A DNA stretch of 52,644 bases from Microcaldota archaeon. Its GTDB lineage: Archaea; Micrarchaeota; Micrarchaeia; Anstonellales; Anstonellaceae. The position numbers were made by a program, and so were the translations under genes. A model generated the notes under the pieces. The model saw only the letters and a list, made by a program, of their open reading frames with translations, did not search any database and was not told where the DNA came from. How positions within the stretch are numbered: position 1 is the stretch's first letter; the number at the start of each line of letters is the position of its first letter. The stretch lies in NCBI GenBank assembly GCA_026396415.1, contig JAPLWX010000020.1:1-52644 (forward strand), given 5' to 3'. Below are positions 47,001 through 52,644 of the stretch, piece by piece.

Positions 47001-50000
47001 CCGTTTGCGACGAGATGTTGAGGGAGGTGGCATTGTAGAAGAAGAGGACGGGCTGGCTATCCATTGTATTTGCCGAGGCAGGCACATAGTAGTCGCCTGA
47101 CGCCTGGGTGGAAGTGAATGTGTTGGAATAGGAGTTGCTGTCTATTGAGAAAGCGGTTGAGAAGCCCGCGGCGCCGGAATTGCCGCCTGCCCCGGGCCCG
47201 CCTCCCGAACCGCCCGAAAGGGTGGAGATAATATTCGAGAGGAACAGGTTTGAGGCGGAAGAGATTAGGTAGAAGGCGGCAGAAGTGCCGCCAGTGCCGC
47301 CAACGCCTCCGCCTCCGCCGCCGCCGCTTGTGCCGCCTGTGCCGGCAGTGAGGCTGGAGATGTTATTGGAAGAGAGGTTGTTGGAATTGGAGGATGAGAT
47401 GTAAAATGCGGAGGCGGTCCCGCCAGTGCCGCCGCCGCCCCATGTGCCGCCAGTGCCGCCTATGCCTGCGAAGAGGCCCGAGACGGCGTTGGAGGTGATG
47501 TTGTTCGAGCTTGATGATGAAAGGTAGATTGCGATGGAATTGCCGCCCGCGCCGCCAGTAGCAAAGCTGGTGCCGATATCGCCGCCGGCAGCCCCGGTGA
47601 TATTCGAGATGATGTTGCCGAAGAGGATGGAACTGCTTGCCGATGCCAGGTAGATGCCGTAGGCAGGATATCCTGCGCCGCCCGCCGTGCTGGTGCTTCC
47701 CGCTGTGAGGTTGAGGAGGGTGTTCGAAGATATGTTGTTGAGGGGAGACGCCGCGTAGATTCCATAGACGGCTGAATCCGAAGGGGCTGCATCGTCCCTG
47801 ATGGTGTTGTTGTAGAGGGTGGAGCGGTTCGCGCTTGAATTGAGGTAGATGCCGGTGGGAAACTTCTTGATGATGCAGTTTTTCACAGTTGTGTTGGACT
47901 GGTTGGAGTAGACGCCGGAAGTCCCCGAGGCGTTCGTACCCATAAGTGATATGCCTTGGCAGTCCACGCTTACGTTTGAGCCGCCGTCGATGTTGATTGC
48001 TGATGAGCGGTTGGAGGAGGCGGTGGTGTTGATGATTTGCGTGTTGTGGGAAGCAGCCGTGACGACGATGCCATAACTAGATGTACCTGAAACGAGGTTG
48101 CGTGCGATTGAATTGTTTATGATGGTGTTGGGGCTCAGTTGAATGCAAATGCCAATAAGTGAGTTTGATGTTCCTGTGAAGTTGGAGAGTATGATGGAGA
48201 TTGTGTTATAGATATAGATACCACGACTGCTGCCGGATGTCCCCGTTGAGTTGGTAATTGTGCTATTGGTGTTGCTGTCGCCGAGATAGATGCCTACTCC
48301 GGTTATTGCAATGGTATTGCTGTTTGTTATACTATCGTTGCCTCCACCAGTGATAAATATGCCCGCGCCATGCCCCCAAGACCATGCTTTCGTTGTTGAT
48401 GCATTTACATTGTCTATCGTCCCGTTCTTCGCCCCTCCGGCAAAGTAAATGCCAACGTCGAAGTTGGAAATGTTGCAGTTCTTCACCGTGGTGTTGGGCT
48501 GGTTCGAGTAGACGCCGTAGGTGCCGGTTGAGTTGTTGCCGGCGATTGAGAAGCCTGCGCAGTTGAGCGTGACGTTAGCTGCTGTCACATTGAAGCATGT
48601 GGAGCCGCTGATGCTTGCGTTCGTGGTCATGTTGTAGGCCATATTTGCGGATGAGAGGGCGCCGCACCGGAGGATTGTTGGCGCGCTTGCGTTTGTCAGG
48701 GGCGCATAGTCCGCGCAGCCTGCGAAGTTGCAGGAGAACTTGCCGCCTGAGGTGGAGTTGCCGTAGGGATAGCCGCTGCCGGATGAGCCGATGTAGAGGC
48801 CGGGGATTGAGGAGTTGGAAGTGCCATAGACCTGCACGCTGCCGTTGATGACGTTTGCCCAGATGTTGCCCTCATTTGGCGTGGTGCCTATCGCCCCCGG
48901 GCTTGCGGTCTGCGCGTATTCCGCCTTTATCCAGTCGGCGGAGCGGTTGGTGTTCGAGATGCGCGCCTCGTCAAGGGAGCCATTGTATTTACCCCAATAT
49001 GTTGTATCTGTTTCATAGCCAATTCTCACCGTATTCGTGCTAAAAGTCCATGCACCATTCGCCGAAGCATTTGCAACCTTAACACCATCTACGTAAAGCA
49101 TTGCCATGCCTCCATTCGGAGCCGCAATTAAGGTCACAAGATGCCAGTTGCCATCTACAACACTTCCACCTGACATCCAACTAACTATACTTGCTGTGGC
49201 GTTCTTTATTTGTACGGCTGGAGAGGCACCGGAAAGCACTATAGTAATGCCATTATACGCAGAAGCTCCTCCGGCACGGCAGAATAATGCACAGGAGGCG
49301 CCACCCGTGCCATTGATTGACCCCCCACTTGACTTCACCCATATTGACCATGTGGATGTTGTGCTATCATAGTTCGTAGAGTTAGGAATGTATATGTGGT
49401 CGCCTGCAGTTGAATTGAATAAAGCTCCTCCGTCTGCCATCCCTGTTATGGCTGTTGGTGTTGTGATTGTTCCATTGTTTCCATAAATTGTATCTATTGC
49501 GTTCAAAGTTGTCCCATTTCCGAGATGATAAACCGCCACAAAGTTGCTGTCCCATGTCCCAGTCTTGTTCTCCCCGCTTGCGGCGCCCGTGTTGCCAAGG
49601 TAGGCGTAGATGCGCGTGAGGGCGCTGCCCGCGTAGTTGCCCTGCACCCAGAAGGTGCTGTTGACAGTGGAGTTGCCGCAGCTTTCAACCTCATAGTTGA
49701 GGATGTTTTTGGAGCTGTCCGTGAAGCGCACGTTGGCGCAGGTCGTGGCGTTCCAGTAGGTGGAGTTGGTGGTGTTGAGGCTCACAAGTGCAGGGAAGTT
49801 CGTGAGACTGCTTGCCACCGTGGTGTTGATGTCGATTGGCAGCATATATGGCCATGGGGCAAGCTGCGCAGTGGCTGTGGAGCAGTTGTAGTGGTTGGAG
49901 CCGTTGGTGTCGTTCACGTACAGGCCGGTTGTGGCGGTGAAGTTGTTGAGGCAGAAGGTGTTGTTGTTTGAGATGCTTGCGATGTAAAGAAGATTGTTCG

Positions 50001-52269
50001 CCCCGCCAATGGTGTTGTTGCTTATGATTGAGTTGTTGCAGTTTGACATTTTCAGCGTGTTGGAATTTGCTCCGGTTGCGGTTATCGTGTTGCCTATTAT
50101 GTTGATGTTGCTGCCAGCCAGATTGATGCCCGATGTCACGCCTCCGATTATGGTGTTGTTTGCCACGCTTACATTCACCGGAGCACCTGTAAATGACATT
50201 CCATCTACTATTCCGATTAGCGTGTTGTTCATTATTGCTATATTGTTCCCATTGGCTAATCGGATTGCCGCGTATGATGCTCCGGTTGAATACATGTATG
50301 AGTTCGTGACCGACACGGTTGTGCCGGGATACACGAACATCCCATAGCCAGTTATCGCCGAGAGGTTGCAGTTCGTCACATTGACGTTGCTTACTGTCGT
50401 CATATATATTGCATTAGCATAGGGGTAAGTGTCGTTGCGCGTGATGGTTATGTTTGTGTCCTTTACCGTCACTTTGTCGGTGGATACTGCCTGCACTCCG
50501 TGCTGGAAATTGCTTATCACGCAGTTCATCACGGTGGTGTTTGCCTGTGTGGTGTATATGCCGTTTGTGCCGGTTGAGTTGTTCCCAGTTATCGACCAGC
50601 CTGCGCAGTTGAGCGTAACGTTTGCCGCCGTGACAGTAAAGCATGTCGAGCCGTTGATGCTTGCGTTTGCGGTCATGTTGTAGACCGTGTTTGCACTGGA
50701 GAGGTTGCCGCACTGGAGTGCGGCCGCTGTGCTTGCATTGGTGAGAGGCGCATAGTCCGCGCAGCCTGCGAAGTTGCAGGAGAACTTGCCGCCGCTGCTT
50801 GCCGTTGTGTTGCTGTAGGGAACGCCTGCGCCGGATGTGCCGATGTAGAGGCCTGGAATTGATGATGCTGTTGAGCCGTAGACTGAAATGCTGCCGTTCA
50901 GCACATTTGCCCAGATGTTGCCCTGGTTGCTGCCGTTGTAGGTGCAGTTGTAGTAGTTCGAGCCGTTCAGGTCTTGGACGTAAGTCGTCGGGCTTGTTCC
51001 TGAATTTGAGAAGTTGTTCAGGCAGAAGGTGTTGTTGGATGCGCTTGAGTCAAGATAGAGCAGGGTAGTGGCATTGAGGATTGTGTTGTTGATGAATCGT
51101 GTTCCAACGGTTCCGCCAACGTTCTTTATGAACCCGACAGCATATGTCATTCCATAGCCGTTGATTGTGCTGTTTGCCACAGTGGCGTTTGTCGTGTCCT
51201 GCAACAGCAATGACCCGTATGTGCTGCTTCTGCCAGTTGCAGTGCAGTTATTGATTATTACGCCAGTGCTAAGATATACATACAGTGCCATTGATGTCGT
51301 TGAAACGCCGATTGAGGATAGCACGGAATTGGTTATTGTGGTGTAGTTACTGGTTTGGAGGATGATGCCATATTGCCCGTTGCTTGTCTGCGTGACTTTT
51401 GAGGTCACATTATCCACTGTGCTATTGGTTACGTTATTGAGACTTATTCCCCGTGTGTATTTGCTTATGTTGCAGTTCTTTACCGTCAGGTTGACTATGT
51501 TGATAGTAGAGATGCCCAAATAGGGATTGGCATCGTTGCCGGCTATGTTCGCGCCCATGCAGTCCACGGTCACATTGTTTCCGCCATCAATAACGATGCC
51601 GTGCGCACTCGTGGTGGTTATCGTGTTTTGGTTGAGGCTGTTCCTGTGCGCGCTTGAAGTAATGTAGACTGCATAGCCTCCGGTGAGTGTTTCGGCGATT
51701 GTGTTGTTCTGGATGAGGCCGTCGGTTGAACCGCTGTAGCGTATGCCGTTGGAGAAGCCCGAAACGTTGCAGTTCTTCACCGTGGTGCCCGTTCCTGCGC
51801 TGTAAACACCCCACGTGCCGGCTGCGCTCACGCCTGTTATTGTCTTGCCCATGCAATCAATCACAACGCCGCTGCCTGAATTGACTGTGATGGCCGCGGC
51901 GGTGTTCACGGTTGAGATGGAATAGAGCGTGTTGTTCTGTATTATGGTGTTTGCCGAAGAGCCCGTGTTCCTGATGGCAGTGTAGCGCGCGGCATTGGTG
52001 ACGTTTATGGTGTTGCTTGATATGATGCCGTTTGACGCGCCGTTGAACTGGATGCCGTCCTCAAAGCCGGTTATTATGCAATTCTTCACGGTTGTGTTGG
52101 ACTGGCCGGAATAGACGCCATATGTGCTGGCGGCATTGTTGCCGGTTATGGAATGCCCGTTGCATTCAATTGTCACATTGTCCGCCTGCACGTTGAAGCA
52201 CGAGCCGTTGCTTGCCAGGTCAGAGGTCACATTGCACACGTAGTTTGGCGTGGCAAGATTGCCGCACAC
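41023..52269 (-). CDS. giant modular surface protein: parallel beta-helix repeats, DUF2341/LamG-like domains, Gly-rich helices, Cys-rich region
   Basis: 3748 codons open; repeated SGSTCFNVTAANVTLNCAGFSIAGNNSTGTYGVYSNQPNTTVKNCNISNF (NosD/PbH1-like), LamG-like WSIWVKSS..LYVDGVKV..GYETDT and ISAWINTT..LYINGAQAGSS. Confidence 0.9.
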   Translation of the reverse strand: MCGNLATPNYVCNVTSDLASNGSCFNVQADNVTIECNGHSITGNNAASTYGVYSGQSNTTVKNCIITGFEDGIQFNGASNGIISSNTINVTNAARYTAIRNTGSSANTIIQNNTLYSISTVNTAAAITVNSGSGVVIDCMGKTITGVSAAGTWGVYSAGTGTTVKNCNVSGFSNGIRYSGSTDGLIQNNTIAETLTGGYAVYITSSAHRNSLNQNTITTTSAHGIVIDGGNNVTVDCMGANIAGNDANPYLGISTINIVNLTVKNCNISKYTRGISLNNVTNSTVDNVTSKVTQTSNGQYGIILQTSNYTTITNSVLSSIGVSTTSMALYVYLSTGVIINNCTATGRSSTYGSLLLQDTTNATVANSTINGYGMTYAVGFIKNVGGTVGTRFINNTILNATTLLYLDSSASNNTFCLNNFSNSGTSPTTYVQDLNGSNYYNCTYNGSNQGNIWANVLNGSISVYGSTASSIPGLYIGTSGAGVPYSNTTASSGGKFSCNFAGCADYAPLTNASTAAALQCGNLSSANTVYNMTANASINGSTCFTVTAANVTLNCAGWSITGNNSTGTNGIYTTQANTTVMNCVISNFQHGVQAVSTDKVTVKDTNITITRNDTYPYANAIYMTTVSNVNVTNCNLSAITGYGMFVYPGTTVSVTNSYMYSTGASYAAIRLANGNNIAIMNNTLIGIVDGMSFTGAPVNVSVANNTIIGGVTSGINLAGSNINIIGNTITATGANSNTLKMSNCNNSIISNNTIGGANNLLYIASISNNNTFCLNNFTATTGLYVNDTNGSNHYNCSTATAQLAPWPYMLPIDINTTVASSLTNFPALVSLNTTNSTYWNATTCANVRFTDSSKNILNYEVESCGNSTVNSTFWVQGNYAGSALTRIYAYLGNTGAASGENKTGTWDSNFVAVYHLGNGTTLNAIDTIYGNNGTITTPTAITGMADGGALFNSTAGDHIYIPNSTNYDSTTSTWSIWVKSSGGSINGTGGASCALFCRAGGASAYNGITIVLSGASPAVQIKNATASIVSWMSGGSVVDGNWHLVTLIAAPNGGMAMLYVDGVKVANASANGAWTFSTNTVRIGYETDTTYWGKYNGSLDEARISNTNRSADWIKAEYAQTASPGAIGTTPNEGNIWANVINGSVQVYGTSNSSIPGLYIGSSGSGYPYGNSTSGGKFSCNFAGCADYAPLTNASAPTILRCGALSSANMAYNMTTNASISGSTCFNVTAANVTLNCAGFSIAGNNSTGTYGVYSNQPNTTVKNCNISNFDVGIYFAGGAKNGTIDNVNASTTKAWSWGHGAGIFITGGGNDSITNSNTIAITGVGIYLGDSNTNSTITNSTGTSGSSRGIYIYNTISIILSNFTGTSNSLIGICIQLSPNTIINNSIARNLVSGTSSYGIVVTAASHNTQIINTTASSNRSSAINIDGGSNVSVDCQGISLMGTNASGTSGVYSNQSNTTVKNCIIKKFPTGIYLNSSANRSTLYNNTIRDDAAPSDSAVYGIYAASPLNNISSNTLLNLTAGSTSTAGGAGYPAYGIYLASASSSILFGNIISNITGAAGGDIGTSFATGGAGGNSIAIYLSSSSSNNITSNAVSGLFAGIGGTGGTWGGGGTGGTASAFYISSSNSNNLSSNNISSLTAGTGGTSGGGGGGGVGGTGGTSAAFYLISSASNLFLSNIISTLSGGSGGGPGAGGNSGAAGFSTAFSIDSNSYSNTFTSTQASGDYYVPASANTMDSQPVLFFYNATSLNISSQTVNITRTRSAPIYLSSISISAGLALTSINKSIITGNSISGIYGSSGAAGSPGGTSAAIYLSSSNSSNLTSNIISNITAGIGGTGGNGGTGGTGGAVSAIYLSSSSFINLTSNSISTLTGGAGGTGGCNLGYGGLGGSVSAIYLISSSSNSLSSNNIAGIRGGTGGAKGSGGTSAGANGSSSGVVLSSTSDSAFSSILVNGSTGYGIYAANSSNRNNFTAISINTSGSGHGIYINGGSNGTFDCQGGALLGANITGTYGVYSTQFNTTVKNCNISNFAFGIYFNTSRNSNIQNSTIHITSSNAALATHSAAILLIGSNYSTLSNNFAYSQYGYGIYLSASHNSQLISSNATSASSHAVCINQSDSASVIGGTLNASMDGVDIASSTGALVANNTVFSGRHGIHLEPASQASVISGNVLSNSTGHSIFLDQSSNNSISFNAITRGSADAGYFGIYLSSSANNSLSGNAITVAAGKAISINSPDYGCNNISNNVATANGNGTGMDITSTGSNIFSNNYATGGGYGIFMGGSANNSFTGDTASTSAGTALFITNSPANRFANITIVAGTGTAMRLQASGGSDGNAIEGMRASGGTGIYLDGVSGTNISGMNVTAASDAVYLAQFTDDTLLQNGLASSGDGNGITVADGAIGTTISNVSASSSSKNGISVEGASSYASIYGAAASSSSTGATGAGIYLATTHAAVSNSSGTNTGGGYGLWVSGGEALTVAGSTFTSAAGGVSAYFEDNSAGNMMYGNTFLSSSYTSDLLRLSHSTRNTFYWNTFGATAGFYAKEEDGQNFYNSTIPGQNEGNSWYNLAIGKEVSICGSNRSAKPGWNTTYYAGSDSLADPSQYPYNAANARGMLYGTVADYAPMTADRCAILPPPAPKNYTIGACELKSCNIDEDCMAGDAPYCEAGCNQVSHTCYPCTSCESAYCLPMGQPCSSSTASSSCGTAACNAGVCTSGGETCPGSPWLSCCPSSTCSGGVCVAKKAAGEACASATECAPQAPYCTGGACSPCLPIGAVTCASNSECCGNSFCNLATGSSDFGACVGCLSEGGRTCTSAADCCSGSNLTCKEGICAANHPPAVPFQVPVLSLSASNGTITCVQNCVATNMPPDPDFDTPVRIEYRWLASNTPITGFWHSSTSFSCELLPEGCTEGMQIKMQVRACDRYGACSAPNESSAFTLPAIGTSCSRAACSPAQKCCSGMACKYSSSTSPAGTCLIASPMLNCSSGADCLSGLCRPSLENSSVKVCVDALSCGQSCNLSSQCPSGCSFCADGACSACIPINSSASCASNSQCCAAQGAASGLCSAGLCKSCVPQNASCALDVECCSGSCQDSLGTNSLVCAPPKPALSPIGAACLSDSECAAGFCDTLNRESIGVSSYGANHTILSDYGQCVDHYAPYAKCSASRPGGCESPYSCALLSGSSDYYCISLNVTGDMQFSGWAKAGGVGFARSAGTYHSGASSASVSGAEGSYAYNSALMGPLAGDAKYVLSFWARVGTTGTPLARYALYDTINNAYLSASGQWLYANATGGADGGIIEPAATDTAWRQVVNVFKTLPNARMQLRFYPISGVPYNIDDVSVTQASDFSMLAWVRADAIQPGGVLFSQMSTVDGKPQGINWAVGTDNTLTMGMYSSSSKGASDGSAASILPAVSLADCDWHQVALSVDRTGNYSVYLDGVLYQQPAGFSLGSLESSGAFYIGSPGASGFAGELGEVRFYKRSLTPADVLGHYNGWFQQQCSMNLAFTYSGAAAQNLTAAYNAGLRIRALLPETMLSMPFDVNVSSDERGMIVDYSRFLGAGTKTGAAWVPDGKVGGAYEFNTGGRTTDKIMLPSALLSGTGDFTLSAWINTTGASANNYIMGNYDSIRNANGTEFFVDHHYLGLLIQGYATSPEGSIQDNEWYHVAATRQGGVARLYINGAQAGSSASLGTPITSLSNFAIGNGPDYISEPFSGRIDEVRVFSRALTDAEILALYDDNALASSQPLPLSQK
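48701..48747 (-). repeat. 47-bp exact repeat inside the giant gene, copy 1
   Basis: ggcgcatagtccgcgcagcctgcgaagttgcaggagaacttgccgcc. Confidence 0.85.
50747..50793 (-). repeat. 47-bp exact repeat inside the giant gene, copy 2
   Basis: Identical to 48701-48747. Confidence 0.85.
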
Positions 52270-52644
52270 GCAGCCAGGGAGCAGCCTGCGAAATTGCAGA
52301 TGAACTTGCCTCCGCTTGTGGAGTTGCTGTAGGGATAGCCGGTGCCCGAGGTGCCGATGTAAAGGCCGGAGATTGATGAGTTGGCAATGCCTGTCACCTG
52401 CACGCTGCCGTTGAGGACGTTGGCATAGATGTTCCCTTCCGCATGGCCGCTCACCGTGGTGTTGTAGTAGTTGCTCCCATTCGTGTCAGTCACATAATAG
52501 CTGCTGGTGTTGGTGAAGTTGTTCAGGCAGAAGGTGTTGTTGCCTGACTGCGCGTTTATTTCCACCAGATTGCCCGATGTTGCGGAAATGGTGTTGTTGG
52601 TGAATGTGTTGCTGCTCGATATTATTGTTGAATACCAGAATATT
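52227..52644 (-). CDS. upstream portion of the same giant protein in a shifted frame, runs off the window
   Basis: NNTFCLNNFTNTSSYYVTDTNGSNYYNTTVSGHAEGNIYANVLNGSVQVTGIANSSISGLYIGTSGTGYPYSNSTSGGKFICNFAGC matches the inter-module cassette of the giant ORF. Confidence 0.8.
   Translation of the reverse strand, partial: IFWYSTIISSSNTFTNNTISATSGNLVEINAQSGNNTFCLNNFTNTSSYYVTDTNGSNYYNTTVSGHAEGNIYANVLNGSVQVTGIANSSISGLYIGTSGTGYPYSNSTSGGKFICNFAGCSLAACAAILPRQTTCAM

Noticed and set aside
46440-47900. Regular GC-rich repeats resembling a CRISPR array
   Set aside because: They are in frame and encode Gly-rich beta-helix loops of the giant ORF; no constant repeat/spacer organisation and no cas genes.

Overview
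The window looks archaeal (TFB, aIF2-beta, aIF1A, Rio1 kinase, Mre11-like nuclease, archaeal TIM, presenilin-type GxGD protease, archaeal Tad/T4P-like secretion genes), probably from a small DPANN-type genome with many bacterial-type genes (UvrA, UvrB, NrdR, TGS-containing ThrRS, AbiE, RelE modules). Taxonomy is inferred from gene content only. Recognisable blocks are uvrA/uvrB with two RelE-type TA loci, an aminotransferase-serA-serS operon, trxB/nrdR, a translation-factor cluster (aIF2-beta, aIF1A, rio1), tRNA-Thr(CGT), tpiA, argG, a cysK-like gene, thrS, an AbiEi/AbiEii pair, and a Tad-like ATPase plus two TadC/T2SF proteins. These last genes follow a giant (at least 3748 aa) modular beta-helix/LamG surface protein that runs off the right edge. 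Two observations stand out. (1) Many intergenic gaps hold dense clusters of short, near-perfect hairpins, often capped by GCNAAGC-type triloops. Three of them share a multi-branched element in which the junction linkers are conserved while the stems differ and covary. (2) Several gene termini recur as short stubs near the intact gene, mostly with synonymous differences (uvrA 5' and 3' ends, rio1 3' end, giant gene 3' end, tadC 5' end, tRNA-Thr 3' end), and there is an orphan uvrC 3' fragment. This suggests repeated allele replacement or integration at gene ends. All calls come from reading the sequence and supplied ORFs; no database search or folding calculation was run.
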